Below are positions 24,881 to 33,543 of a stretch of DNA of 64,000 bases, in pieces (the stretch's first letter is position 1; the number at the start of each line of letters is the position of its first letter). Under the pieces are notes generated by a model. That model was not told the origin of the DNA and made no database searches. It worked only from the letters and a program-made list of their open reading frames with translations. The DNA comes from RBG-13-51-18 sp050014095. GTDB lineage: Bacteria; Chloroflexota; Dehalococcoidia; Dehalococcoidales; RBG-16-60-22. The DNA is taken from the NCBI GenBank assembly GCA_050014095.1, contig JBEKDZ010000001.1, forward strand, positions 310,001 to 374,000, read 5' to 3'. Made by a program: the position numbers and the translations under genes.

Positions 24881-24889
24881 TAACCCGTT

Positions 24890-25306
24890 TTATTTTTTAG
24901 TAACGGTCATTACCAGCTTATAATCTGACTGCGCTTTTATCTTAGCACCTTCAGGATAAGGCTCCAGCTTGAAACTGATTTTATATTTACTATAATCTTC
25001 ATAGGCGTCGGTTCCGCCCGCCTGGGCTAATGTTATTTCTTTTGACGTTTCAGCTTGTTTCATAAGCATCCGGCATCTAGCTACCCCCATCCAGACGCAT
25101 TCCACCCCGGTAGGACATCGGCTGTCTTCGGTAACTTCGACGAATTGTATCGATAAATCCTCGCCAGCGATATCAGCGGTTTTTCCAACAGGCAGAGTAA
25201 ATTCTTCTCCCAGTGCTGCTTTTATATTACCCTCACCGCAGGATAATGAAGCTACCGGTAAAAGTAAAATGATGAGAAGTCCGGCAATAATAAATATCCT
25301 TTTCAT
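24890..25306 (-). CDS. Putative lipoprotein with DSRCP...CVW motif
   Basis: A 138-residue protein beginning MKRIFIIAGLLIILLLPVASLSC, a lipoprotein signal with lipobox ASLSC. The mature part contains EDSRCPTGVECVWMGVARC near residue 73, a motif seen in a widespread group of small secreted proteins of unknown function; its cysteines may form a disulfide. The ATG overlaps the stop of the upstream acetyl-CoA synthetase gene by one base (TGATG), with GGAGGAGG before it, so translation is probably coupled. It converges on the CoA-transferase gene. Confidence 0.75.
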   Translation of the reverse strand: MKRIFIIAGLLIILLLPVASLSCGEGNIKAALGEEFTLPVGKTADIAGEDLSIQFVEVTEDSRCPTGVECVWMGVARCRMLMKQAETSKEITLAQAGGTDAYEDYSKYKISFKLEPYPEGAKIKAQSDYKLVMTVTKK

Positions 25307-25998
25307 CACGCCTCCTCCAAAACGATGCGGGCATCCACCGCAACGGCCGAATCTTTATAAGCAAACACGGGGTTCAGGTCGATTTCTTTAATTTCCGGTG
25401 TTCTCTCCACCAGCGTTGAAACCTTTAGCAAAACGTCTACTAAAGCAGGTAGGCTTGCCGGCTCCTGACCGCGGTAGCCGTTAAGCAAAGCGTAACCCTT
25501 TATCTCTTTAATCATTTCCTCGGCATCCCGCTTAACGATGGGTATCAAGCGAAAAGAAACATCCTTTAAGACTTCCACGAAGATGCCACCCAGACCGAAC
25601 ATGATAACCGGCCCGAACTGGTCATCTTTATACATGCCAATGATTATCTCGATGCCCGGTTTAGCCATTGTCTGCACGGAAACGCCTTCTATCTTAGCTT
25701 GCGGATATTTCTGGCGGACGGAAGCCATAATATCCGCGTAGGCTTTTTTCACCTCCCCTATGCTTTTCAGTCCCACCTTAACGCCGCCGGCATCGGTCTT
25801 ATGAATAATGTCCGGCGAGGCTATCTTTAAAACCAAAGGAAAGCCGATTTCACGACTGATAGCTACCGCTTCTTTTAGAGTTTTTGCCAGGCGGGTTGCA
25901 ACAACTTTGATACCGGTGTCACTAATAACCTGCTTGGCTTCAATTTCTGTTAGAAGGACTTTCCCCTGCTTTTTTATGTCTTTTAAAACGCTAATCAT
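25306..25998 (-). CDS. Acetyl-CoA synthetase (ADP-forming) beta subunit-like, ATP-grasp
   Basis: A 230-residue ATP-grasp protein matching the beta subunit of ADP-forming acyl-CoA synthetases, which make ATP from acyl-CoA. Seen: LTEIEAKQVISDTGIKV, GFPLVLKIASPDIIHKTDAGGVKVGL near residue 52, MFGLGGIFVEVLKDVSFR near residue 134 and EIDLNPVFAY near the C-terminus. The ATG at 25998 is chosen because GGGAGGG, which would be codons in a longer version, is its binding site. The alpha (CoA-ligase) subunit that carries the catalytic His is not in the window; this gene is an orphan here or partners with a distant gene. Confidence 0.85.
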   Translation of the reverse strand: MISVLKDIKKQGKVLLTEIEAKQVISDTGIKVVATRLAKTLKEAVAISREIGFPLVLKIASPDIIHKTDAGGVKVGLKSIGEVKKAYADIMASVRQKYPQAKIEGVSVQTMAKPGIEIIIGMYKDDQFGPVIMFGLGGIFVEVLKDVSFRLIPIVKRDAEEMIKEIKGYALLNGYRGQEPASLPALVDVLLKVSTLVERTPEIKEIDLNPVFAYKDSAVAVDARIVLEEA

Positions 25999-26146
25999 GT
26001 TCCCTCCCACCCCTTAATGATAACATTTTTACGCCTTATCAGCTATACCAGCATTATAAACACGTTAGGCGACGATATCAAAAAAACATCTGTAAATAAT
26101 ACTTGTTTTAATGAAACAGTTGTGCTATTATCGGGGTGAGGCACAA

Positions 26147-27163
26147 ATGACCACAGAAAGAGAAAAAGCACTGGAATTGGCTATCGGCCAGATAGAAAAA
26201 AGATTCGGCAAAGGCTCCATTATGAAGTTGGGAGACTCTGCCACAATGTCGCCGATTGAAGCCATTCCCACCGGTTCACTGGCTCTAGACCTCGCCCTCG
26301 GAATTGGAGGGATACCGAGAGGACGTATCACGGAAATATTCGGTCCCGAATCGTCGGGAAAAACTACCCTAGCCCAGCATATCATTGCCGAAGCACAAAA
26401 AAGAGGGGGCACGGTAGCTTACATAGATGCCGAGCATGCCCTCGACCCCAATTATGCCGCCAACTGCGGCGTCAACGTTGGTGATCTCCTGATTTCGCAG
26501 CCGGATACCGGCGAGCAAGCCCTGGAAATCACCGAAGCGCTGGTAAGAAGCAGCGCTGTCGACGCGATAATCATCGACAGCGTCGCCGCGCTGGTACCCC
26601 GGGCAGAAATCGAAGGGGATATGGGCGACCCACAGATGGGACTGCAAGCCCGCCTGATGTCGCAAGCCTTAAGAAAACTGGCAGCCGCCATCGGTAAGTC
26701 CGGGACAGCGGTGATATTCATCAATCAGCTCCGGGAGAAGGTCGGCATCGTCTTCGGTAATCCGGAAGTGACGACCGGAGGCAGAGCGCTGAAGTTCTAT
26801 AGCTCCACGAGGATAGAGCTAAGGCGCGCCGAGACCATCAAACAGGGCAACGAAGCTATAGGCAGTCGCGTCAAAGCTAAGGTAGTGAAGAATAAAGTTG
26901 CTCCTCCTTTCCGCAGTGCCGAGTTCGACATCATGTTCGACCACGGCATCAGCAAAGAGGGCAATATCCTTGATATCGGTATCGAGATGGGCATGATTAG
27001 TAAAGCCGGCGCTTTTTTCTCTTACGGTGACATCCGCCTCGGGCAGGGTAGGGAGAGTGCCAAAGGGTACCTTAGGGGCAACCCCGAGCTTGCCAAAGAA
27101 ATTGAAGAGAAGATAAGAGCTTCAGCCGGCACTGCCCATATCGCATCGTCAGCAGAAGAATAA
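26147..27163 (+). CDS. recA: Recombinase RecA
   Basis: A 338-residue recombinase forming filaments on single-stranded DNA for strand exchange and SOS induction. Seen: MTTEREKALELAIGQIEKRFGKGSIMKLG at the start, Walker A GPESSGKTTL near residue 64, IDSVAALVPRAEIEGDMGD (Walker B and L1), QLREKVGIVFGNPEVTTGG (L2) and KVVKNKVAPPFR. The ATG at 26147 is chosen over one 36 bases upstream because it starts the conserved sequence. No LexA-type operator could be recognised in the 136-bp leader. recX and rny follow on the same strand, the usual order in Dehalococcoidia. Confidence 0.98.
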   Translation: MTTEREKALELAIGQIEKRFGKGSIMKLGDSATMSPIEAIPTGSLALDLALGIGGIPRGRITEIFGPESSGKTTLAQHIIAEAQKRGGTVAYIDAEHALDPNYAANCGVNVGDLLISQPDTGEQALEITEALVRSSAVDAIIIDSVAALVPRAEIEGDMGDPQMGLQARLMSQALRKLAAAIGKSGTAVIFINQLREKVGIVFGNPEVTTGGRALKFYSSTRIELRRAETIKQGNEAIGSRVKAKVVKNKVAPPFRSAEFDIMFDHGISKEGNILDIGIEMGMISKAGAFFSYGDIRLGQGRESAKGYLRGNPELAKEIEEKIRASAGTAHIASSAEE

Positions 27164-27210
27164 AATATAACCCGGCAGTAACCCGATAAAAGGTCAGGAA
27201 GGCTGAAGTG

Positions 27211-27228
27211 AAAAAGCTTCAGCTTTTT
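27211..27228 (+). terminator. Hairpin between recA and recX
   Basis: AAAAAGCT (27211-27218) and AGCTTTTT (27221-27228) are perfect complements with a 2-base loop, followed by GTGTTTT. It may partly terminate or protect the recA message. It argues against recX starting at the GTG at 27208. Confidence 0.45.
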
Positions 27229-27252
27229 GTGTTTTATAAGGGGTTTCGCCAG

Positions 27253-27897
27253 ATGGCTAAAATAACCGAAATAAAGAAGGGGAGGGGTCGGGAGAAGCGA
27301 GTTAACGTTTTCGTCGACGGTAAACCCGCCCTGGCCCTCCTCACCGAAACAGCCCTCAAAGAGGGCTTAGAGTTAGGGCAAGAAGTAAACGAAAACCAGT
27401 TACAAAAACTGGCCGACTTAGACCGCTACCAACGCTGCTTTAACGCTGCGCTGCGTTACCTCGGCTACCGACCGCGGAGCGAGGCGGAAATAAAGCAACG
27501 GTTGCAGCGTCATGGATTCGACGGTGAATGTATCGAAAAAGCCCTCGCCAGGCTTAGAGAGCAGGGGCTGGTGGATGATACCGCTTTCGCCCGCTTCTGG
27601 CGAGAAAACCGCGAAACGTTCAGTCCACGCAGCCGGCGTTTAACCAAGCTGGAACTCAAACGAAAGGGACTAAGCAGCGATATTATCGAGCAGGTAATCA
27701 GCGAAATCGATGATAGAGATAGCGCTTACCGAGCGGCTCTTAAAAAAGCCCACCGGTTATCGTTAGCGGATGATAAGGTCTTCCGCCAGCGCCTGGGGGG
27801 GTACCTGGGGCGGCGGGGTTTCAACTACAGTGTTATCAAAGAAATAACGGAAAGGGTATGGCGGGAGCTAAATAGCTCTAGTCCCGTCCATTTATAA
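27253..27897 (+). CDS. recX: Regulatory protein RecX
   Basis: A 214-residue RecX, which caps and inhibits RecA filaments. Seen: N-terminal beta segment (ITEIKKGRGREKRVNVFVDG) found in Gram-positive-type RecX, then the three-helix repeats, with YLGYRPRSEAEIKQRLQRHGF, FARFWRENRETFSPRSRRLTKLELKRKG and LGGYLGRRGFNYSVIKEI. The ATG at 27253 has AAGGGG 8 bases upstream; a GTG 45 bases earlier would place the hairpin inside the gene. It is the partner of recA and follows it by 89 bp. Confidence 0.9.
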   Translation: MAKITEIKKGRGREKRVNVFVDGKPALALLTETALKEGLELGQEVNENQLQKLADLDRYQRCFNAALRYLGYRPRSEAEIKQRLQRHGFDGECIEKALARLREQGLVDDTAFARFWRENRETFSPRSRRLTKLELKRKGLSSDIIEQVISEIDDRDSAYRAALKKAHRLSLADDKVFRQRLGGYLGRRGFNYSVIKEITERVWRELNSSSPVHL

Positions 27898-27909
27898 TTT
27901 GCTTTACAG

Positions 27910-27927
27910 GTCACAGATATCTGTGAC
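27910..27927. promoter_or_regulatory. Perfect 18-bp palindrome upstream of rny
   Basis: GTCACAGATATCTGTGAC reads the same on both strands. It contains TCACA-N6-TGTGA, the mirror arrangement of a CRP site. It lies 13 bp after recX and 42 bp before the rny start. It could bind a dimeric regulator; the binding protein is unknown. Confidence 0.4.
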
Positions 27928-27968
27928 TTAACTGGAGATAAAAAATAAAATAATAAAGGAGGAGCGAT

Positions 27969-29510
27969 ATGGAAGGTGGAGCAATTGTATATATTGCTTT
28001 ATTTTTTAGTTTCATCATAGGTGCGATATTCGGTGTCGTGGGCGCCTTTTTATCCCGGCGCGTAATTTTTAACCGCCAGATGCGCATTGCCGAGAGAAAA
28101 GCCGTCAAAATGGTTAGCGAAGCCAGGACCGAAGCCAAGAATGTCCTGGAGGAAGCTCAAAATGAGTCCAAACGCATTAAAACCGCTGCCGATAACGACT
28201 ACCGTGAACGACGCACCGAGGTGCAGCGGCAGGAAAACCGACTTAACCAGAAATCGGAGACATTAGACCGCAAGACAGAAAGCGTTGAACAGCGTGAGCG
28301 TAACCTAACTAACCGGGAAAAAGAAATCGAGGCAATGAAGAGCGAGGTTACCGAGCTGAAAGACAAGCAGCTTAAACAGCTGGAGGCTATCTCTAATATG
28401 TCCAGCGACGAAGCCAAGCAAACGCTGCTTAATGCGATGGAGGTAGAGATGCAGAGCGAGGCATCCCGCCGCCTCCATCAATGGGAAAACAAGCTAAAGG
28501 AAGAATCCGCCCAAAAAGCACAGGAGATACTGGCCGTGGCGATACAGCGCAGCTCTTCGGAAATTGTTTCGGAGACGACGGTATCTACCGTGCCTTTACC
28601 TAACGATGAGATGAAAGGCAGGCTCATCGGCAGAGAGGGACGCAACATTAGAGCACTGGAGCAGGCTACCGGAGTCGACCTCATCATCGACGATACGCCG
28701 GAAGCTGTAACGATATCCAGCTTCGACCCGGTACGCCGCGAGATTGCGCGCGTCGCTCTGAATCACCTCATCCAGGACGGGCGTATCCATCCGGCGCGTA
28801 TTGAAGAGATGGCCGCCAAAGCCAAGAGCGACGTCGAGGCGGAAATTCAGAGTGCTGGCGAGCAGGCAGCCCTCAACCTGGGTGTGCAGCTGCACCCCGA
28901 GCTGATAAAATTGCTGGGCAGGCTCAAATATCGTACGAGCTACGGGCAGAACGCCCTGGACCATAGCATCGAGGTTGCCTATCTGGCTGGCATGATTGCC
29001 TCGGAAATCGGTGCTAACGTTAATACCGCCAAGAAGGTCGGCTTGCTGCATGATATCGGTAAAGCCGTTGACCGCGAGGTCGAAGGCACCCATGCCGCCA
29101 TCGGCGCCGACCTCGTTAAGCAGTGGGAAAAGTCTCCGGAGGTATATAAAGGCGTCGCCGAGCATCACCTCGAGACCAGCGATACGAGCATCTGGGGCTA
29201 TATCGCCTCCGCCGCCGATGCTATCAGTAGCGCCAGGCCAGGAGCACGACGCGAATCGCTGGAAAACTACCTCAAGCGACTCAAGGCACTGGAGGATATC
29301 GCCGATAGCTTCAAAGGCGTCGATAAATCTTATGCCATCCAGGCAGGACGCGAGGTGCGCATCCTGGTGAAGCCGGAAGCCATCGATGACCTGGGCGCTA
29401 TGAGACTAGCGCGGGACATCGTGAAAAAGATCGAAGAATCGCTGGAATATCCAGGGCAGATAAAGGTTACCGTGCTCCGGGAGACCCGAGCCGTGGACTA
29501 CGCTAAATAG
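27969..29510 (+). CDS. rny: Ribonuclease Y
   Basis: A 513-residue membrane-anchored endoribonuclease that starts mRNA decay. Seen: one N-terminal membrane segment (residues about 5-28), a long charged coiled coil to about residue 200, the KH domain with GRLIGREGRNIRALEQATGVDLIIDDTPE, and the HD domain with HSIEVAYLAG, LLHDIGKAVDREVEGTHAAIGA and AEHHLE. GGAGG precedes the ATG. It lies between recX and ymdB, as in Dehalococcoidia and many Firmicutes. Confidence 0.97.
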   Translation: MEGGAIVYIALFFSFIIGAIFGVVGAFLSRRVIFNRQMRIAERKAVKMVSEARTEAKNVLEEAQNESKRIKTAADNDYRERRTEVQRQENRLNQKSETLDRKTESVEQRERNLTNREKEIEAMKSEVTELKDKQLKQLEAISNMSSDEAKQTLLNAMEVEMQSEASRRLHQWENKLKEESAQKAQEILAVAIQRSSSEIVSETTVSTVPLPNDEMKGRLIGREGRNIRALEQATGVDLIIDDTPEAVTISSFDPVRREIARVALNHLIQDGRIHPARIEEMAAKAKSDVEAEIQSAGEQAALNLGVQLHPELIKLLGRLKYRTSYGQNALDHSIEVAYLAGMIASEIGANVNTAKKVGLLHDIGKAVDREVEGTHAAIGADLVKQWEKSPEVYKGVAEHHLETSDTSIWGYIASAADAISSARPGARRESLENYLKRLKALEDIADSFKGVDKSYAIQAGREVRILVKPEAIDDLGAMRLARDIVKKIEESLEYPGQIKVTVLRETRAVDYAK

Positions 29511-29520
29511 AAACAAACAC

Positions 29521-29597
29521 CCTCTCCCCTTGTGGGAGAGGGCAAGGGTAAGGGGGTAATTTTCACCCTCACCTATCCTCTCCCATCAAGGGAGAGG
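29521..29597. repeat. Intergenic repeat family A
   Basis: CCTCTCCCCTTGTGGGAGAGG, GGGTAAGGGGG, CACCCTCACC and CCTCTCCCATCAAGGGAGAGG between rny and ymdB. Its last GGGAGAGGA lies 16 bases before the ymdB ATG, so the repeat may supply the ribosome binding site. Confidence 0.85.
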
Positions 29598-29613
29598 AAA
29601 AAGACCGATAAAA

Positions 29614-30387
29614 ATGAACATCTTAGCCATCGGAGATATCGTCGGTAAGCCGGGACGGCAGGTAGTTGCCAAACACCTGCGCGCCATCCGCCAGCAATAT
29701 AAAACAGGAATCGTCATCGCTAATGCCGAGAATGCCGCCGGCGGCTTCGGTCTTACCCCGGATACCGCTAACGAGCTGCTGGGCAGCGGCATCGATGTGC
29801 TAACCTCCGGCAATCATATCTTCGCCCAGAAAGAAATTATCACCTTCTTAGACGCCGACATACCCATTTTACGACCTTTAAACTATCCAGCGGGGGTACC
29901 GGGGCGGGGCTACTTAACGCACGGCAAGGCACTGATAGTGAACCTGATGGGCCGCACTTTTATGAACAACTTAGATTGTCCCTTCCGCGCAATGGACAAG
30001 CTGCTGGAAACGCTGGATAAAAAACCCAAAGTCATTATCGTCGATTTTCACGCCGAGGCGACCTCGGAAAAAGTCGCCATGGGACGCTACCTGGACGGGC
30101 GGGTGAGCGCCGTCCTCGGCACACATACACATGTCGGCACTATCGACACGCAAATACTTAAGGGCGGCACCGCTTATGTAACCGACATCGGCATGACAGG
30201 ACCGACCGACTCAATTATCGGGGACGACGCCGATGCCGTTATCCAGCGCTTCCTCACACAAATGCCGCATCACCTCTCCGTGGGCAGAGGCAAACCGCAG
30301 CTGAACGCCGTCCTCGTCGAGGTGGATGAAGTCAGCGGCAAAGCGACCGCTATCAAACGCATCCAGCGGGAGATGGCAGAGTCGTGA
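29614..30387 (+). CDS. ymdB: YmdB-family metallophosphoesterase (cyclic nucleotide phosphodiesterase)
   Basis: A 257-residue calcineurin-type phosphoesterase of the TIGR00282/YmdB family; Bacillus YmdB hydrolyses cyclic nucleotides and influences biofilm and motility choice. Seen: MNILAIGDIVGKPGR with the first metal Asp, IANAENAAGGFGLTP, TSGNHIF with the Asn-His pair, IIVDFHAEATSEK and GTHTHVGT near the C-terminus. It usually travels with rny, as here. Its stop overlaps the next gene's GTG by 4 bases (GTGA), so translation is coupled. Confidence 0.95.
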   Translation: MNILAIGDIVGKPGRQVVAKHLRAIRQQYKTGIVIANAENAAGGFGLTPDTANELLGSGIDVLTSGNHIFAQKEIITFLDADIPILRPLNYPAGVPGRGYLTHGKALIVNLMGRTFMNNLDCPFRAMDKLLETLDKKPKVIIVDFHAEATSEKVAMGRYLDGRVSAVLGTHTHVGTIDTQILKGGTAYVTDIGMTGPTDSIIGDDADAVIQRFLTQMPHHLSVGRGKPQLNAVLVEVDEVSGKATAIKRIQREMAES

Positions 30388-31217
30388 GCCTTGTCGACCT
30401 GCATATTCACTCTACCGCCTCCGACGGCAAATACCCTCCGGCAGCGCTTATCGCCAAGGCAGCGGAACTCGGCTTAAGAATAATCTCGCTGACCGACCAT
30501 GACTCTATAGAAGGCATTGCGCCAGCCATTAAAGCGGCTAAATCTTTCCCTGGTCTAACCTTCATCCCCGGGGTGGAAATCAGCACCGACCTGCCCGATG
30601 GTGAAGCCCATATTCTGGGTTATTTCATCGATTACACCAGCCCCGAGTTTCAAAAAGAGTTGGAAAGATTCCGCGATTCCCGCTTGGGGCGCGGGCAGAA
30701 AATGGTAGAGAAACTGAATAAGCTGGGCATTAAAATCGACTGGGCACGGGTGCAGGCAATCGCCGGCGATGGCGCCATCGGGCGACCGCATATCGCCCAG
30801 GCGATGCTGGAAAAAGGCTACGTTAAAACCTTCGAGGAAGCTTTCGATAAATACATCGGTCACGATGGTCCTGCCTACGTCGAGCGCGAAAAAATGACGC
30901 CGGAAGAAGCAGTGACGCTGATTTTACGTGCCAAAGGCATCCCCGTGCTGGCACATCCCTTCACCCTTAAAGACCCGGCGGCAATGGCAAAGAGTCTTAA
31001 AAAAGTTGGGCTGATGGGCATCGAAGCCTATTACAAGGATAATACCCCTGCTGCCACCCAAGCCACCCTCAAGCTGGCGGAAAAATACAGACTTATTGCC
31101 ACCGGCGGCACGGACTACCATGGTATTGGCGATAGCCACGAGGTGATGATGGGCGGGACGGAAGTGCCGTTGGCAACTGCGGAACGGTTGATAGCGCTAG
31201 GACAAACTCCCCGCTAA
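30384..31217 (+). CDS. PHP-domain phosphoesterase (nucleoside bisphosphatase/RNase AM type)
   Basis: A 277-residue PHP protein beginning at GTG overlapping ymdB. Seen: VDLHIHSTASDGKYPP, SLTDHDSIEG, FIPGVEIS, GRPHIAQAML, VLAHPFTL and TGGTDYHG, the full set of metal-binding motifs. This group includes YciV (RNase AM), which trims RNA 5' ends and hydrolyses pAp; given coupling to ymdB and rny an RNA-decay role is attractive (inference). It is more canonical than the paralogue at 6948. The next gene follows after 54 bp containing a TATAAT at 31232. Confidence 0.88.
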   Translation: MSLVDLHIHSTASDGKYPPAALIAKAAELGLRIISLTDHDSIEGIAPAIKAAKSFPGLTFIPGVEISTDLPDGEAHILGYFIDYTSPEFQKELERFRDSRLGRGQKMVEKLNKLGIKIDWARVQAIAGDGAIGRPHIAQAMLEKGYVKTFEEAFDKYIGHDGPAYVEREKMTPEEAVTLILRAKGIPVLAHPFTLKDPAAMAKSLKKVGLMGIEAYYKDNTPAATQATLKLAEKYRLIATGGTDYHGIGDSHEVMMGGTEVPLATAERLIALGQTPR

Positions 31218-31271
31218 AAGTAAAAATATATTATAATTTACTAAACTCATTACATTTCTTAAAGGAGCCTG

Positions 31272-31970
31272 ATGGATACCTGGATAAAATTTGCCATATT
31301 AATAGTAGTCTCCTATCTCCTCGGCTCGATGCCGTTATCTTACCTGGTCGCCAGGTCACGCGGCATCGACCTGCGCCAACAGGGCACGCAGCAAACGGGC
31401 GGCGGCAACCTCTGGCGGACGACTTCCCACAAGCTGGGCTTATTCGTCGGCATCTTCGATCTTCTTAAAGGCGCTCTAATGGTGTTTATCGCTTGGCGGC
31501 TGGGACTGGACGCCAGTCAGCAGCTTCTGGTCGGCCTGGCTGCTGTTATCGGCCATAACTGGCCAGTCTTTCTCCGCTTTCACGGGGGGCGAGGCATCGC
31601 GACGACCCTGGGAATAATTATCATACTGCCCTGCATCAACATTAATGAGATAACGACCTGGCCGCTGGTAGCCTTCTTGGTCCTCGCGCTTGTCTCCCTG
31701 GTCTTCTTCCGCCGGACGCCGGTGCCGATACTCATCGGATTAATCGTGTTACCCATCGTTAGTGCCAGCGTTAAAGAGCCCCTCATGGTTACCCTGGGAT
31801 ATACAGCGATGACGTTGATTCTCATTATCAAGCGACTCATCGCCCAGCTATCGACCGAGAAAAGACAGATAGACATCGGGCAGCTCCTTTTGAACCGCCT
31901 GCTTTTCGACCGCGATGTCCGTAATCGGGCGGACTGGGTAAGCCGCAAAATGACCGATAAAAAGAAATAG
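31272..31970 (+). CDS. plsY: Glycerol-3-phosphate acyltransferase PlsY
   Basis: A 232-residue integral membrane protein with five or more membrane segments. It transfers an acyl group from acyl-phosphate to glycerol-3-phosphate, the first step of phospholipid synthesis. Seen: the motif region YLLGSMPLSYLVARSRGIDLRQ at the N-terminus, GGNLWRTTSHKLG, and GHNWPVFLRFHGGRGIATTLG near residue 95, all PlsY signatures. The C-terminus is longer than in most PlsY and charged. AAAGGAG precedes the ATG. The acyl-phosphate maker PlsX is not in the window. Confidence 0.9.
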   Translation: MDTWIKFAILIVVSYLLGSMPLSYLVARSRGIDLRQQGTQQTGGGNLWRTTSHKLGLFVGIFDLLKGALMVFIAWRLGLDASQQLLVGLAAVIGHNWPVFLRFHGGRGIATTLGIIIILPCININEITTWPLVAFLVLALVSLVFFRRTPVPILIGLIVLPIVSASVKEPLMVTLGYTAMTLILIIKRLIAQLSTEKRQIDIGQLLLNRLLFDRDVRNRADWVSRKMTDKKK

Positions 31971-32023
31971 ACGGCTTGGCCTAACACTTGATAATTTCAG
32001 CGTAGGATAGTATAGTTTAACAG

Positions 32024-33520
32024 ATGCCTTCACTTGTAATGGAAAATAAAACATTGACCATTAAGTCCGATGCTTCCCGGCTTTTACATGAAATCAGCCG
32101 ATTCCTCGATGGAAAAAACGTCCCCTCTTTTATCGTCGGCGGATTTATACGCGATACACTGCTGGGACGCGTTACAGCTGATATCGATATCGCTGTCGCC
32201 GCTGATGCGCTGGATATCGCCGCTGGATTCGCCGCTGCTTGTGATGGTAAATTCGTCCCCCTTGATGATATCAACCTGGTAGGCAGGGTAATCGTGCCCG
32301 GCGGCAAATGGCAGGTAGATTTCACTGCCTTTAAAGGCGATATTAGAGAGGACCTCGCCCGGCGCGACTTCACTATCGACGCCATGGCTATCGAGCTCGG
32401 CGGGGATATCGGTCCCGAATTTAACGTCAAAAACATCATCGACCCTTTTAACGGACAGGGCGACCTGCGACGCCGCCTGGTAAGAGCAGTAGATAATACC
32501 ATCTTCCGAGCGGATGCGGTGCGTCTGCTGCGGGGAATACGCATCGCCGCGGAGCTTGATTTTAATATTGAAAACAAAACTGAAAAACTCATCGCTAAAG
32601 ACAGTGCACTTATCACCGGCGTAGCCGGGGAAAGAGTCCATGAAGAGCTGCTGCGGCTATTGAACCTGAACGGCGCCGGTCAGCGTCTTTTTTACCTGGA
32701 TAAGCTCGGCTTGCTAACTGCCCTGATACCGGAGCTCTCACCATCCAAAGGCGTAGAGCAACCCCAAGAGCATGCCTGGGATGTTTTCGACCACTCAATA
32801 CAAACCGTAGCAGCAACTGAATTCGTGCTAAGGGAATCCCCCTGGGAGTTCGCCGATGCCGCGATACTCTCTATGGTGCCGTGGTCGGATAAATTAAAGG
32901 CACACTTCGACCGGGAAATCAGCCACGGCAGCACCGCCAGATCGATGCTCAAGCTGGCCGCGCTGCTCCATGATATCGCCAAGCCGCAAACCAAGACTAT
33001 TGAAGAAAAACGGACGCGTTTCCTGGGTCACCCGGAAATCGGCGCCGCTATAGCTGCATCCATCATGGAAAGATTGAGATTCAGCAACCGTGAAATACAG
33101 CTGGTGGCGCTACTAGTCAAGTACCACCTCCGCCCCACCCAACTAAGTCAAGAGGGCATGCCCACCAACCGGGCTATCTACCGCTACTTCCGCGCTACCG
33201 GCGAGGCGGGCGTCGACCTGCTTTATCTGTGCCTGGCAGACCATCTTGCCGCCCGGGCAGCAGCGTTGGATATGACCCAGTGGCAGGAGCATTGCCGCCT
33301 GACGGAATACGTATTGGAGAAACATTTTACCGAGGAAAACCTAGCCGCGCCACCTAAAATCCTCGATGGACACGATATAATAAGAATATTCCAGCTTAAC
33401 CCCGGTCCGAAAGTCGGCGAGCTCCTCGAAGGATTACGGGAGGCTCAAGCTGCTGGCGAAATAACCACGCGGGAACAGGCTGTGGCCTATATCAGAAATC
33501 TACTTTCTAGAAAGAAGTGA
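32024..33520 (+). CDS. cca: CCA-adding tRNA nucleotidyltransferase/poly(A) polymerase family
   Basis: A 498-residue class II nucleotidyltransferase. Seen: FIVGGFIRDTLLGRVTADIDIAVAA near residue 40, with the catalytic Asp pair, VDFTAFKGDIREDLARRDFTIDAMA, RRRLVRAVDNTIFRADAVRLLRGIR, and a C-terminal HD domain with AALLHDIAKPQTK and HPEIGA. It adds or repairs the CCA end of tRNA; poly(A) polymerase is the alternative, since sequence alone separates them poorly. A second ATG 15 bases downstream is an equally good start and no clear Shine-Dalgarno decides. secD starts 23 bp after the stop. Confidence 0.85.
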   Translation: MPSLVMENKTLTIKSDASRLLHEISRFLDGKNVPSFIVGGFIRDTLLGRVTADIDIAVAADALDIAAGFAAACDGKFVPLDDINLVGRVIVPGGKWQVDFTAFKGDIREDLARRDFTIDAMAIELGGDIGPEFNVKNIIDPFNGQGDLRRRLVRAVDNTIFRADAVRLLRGIRIAAELDFNIENKTEKLIAKDSALITGVAGERVHEELLRLLNLNGAGQRLFYLDKLGLLTALIPELSPSKGVEQPQEHAWDVFDHSIQTVAATEFVLRESPWEFADAAILSMVPWSDKLKAHFDREISHGSTARSMLKLAALLHDIAKPQTKTIEEKRTRFLGHPEIGAAIAASIMERLRFSNREIQLVALLVKYHLRPTQLSQEGMPTNRAIYRYFRATGEAGVDLLYLCLADHLAARAAALDMTQWQEHCRLTEYVLEKHFTEENLAAPPKILDGHDIIRIFQLNPGPKVGELLEGLREAQAAGEITTREQAVAYIRNLLSRKK

Positions 33521-33543
33521 AATAAAACTACCCGGAGCGTAAT

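Noticed and set aside
26111..26146. Upstream ATG giving RecA a 12-residue extension
   Set aside because: The extension MKQLCYYRGEAQ is not part of RecA; the ATG at 26147 starts the conserved sequence.
26011..26146. LexA/SOS operator in front of recA
   Set aside because: No GAAC-N4-GTTC or CTGT-N8-ACAG type palindrome could be found by reading; weak -10-like A/T segments only.
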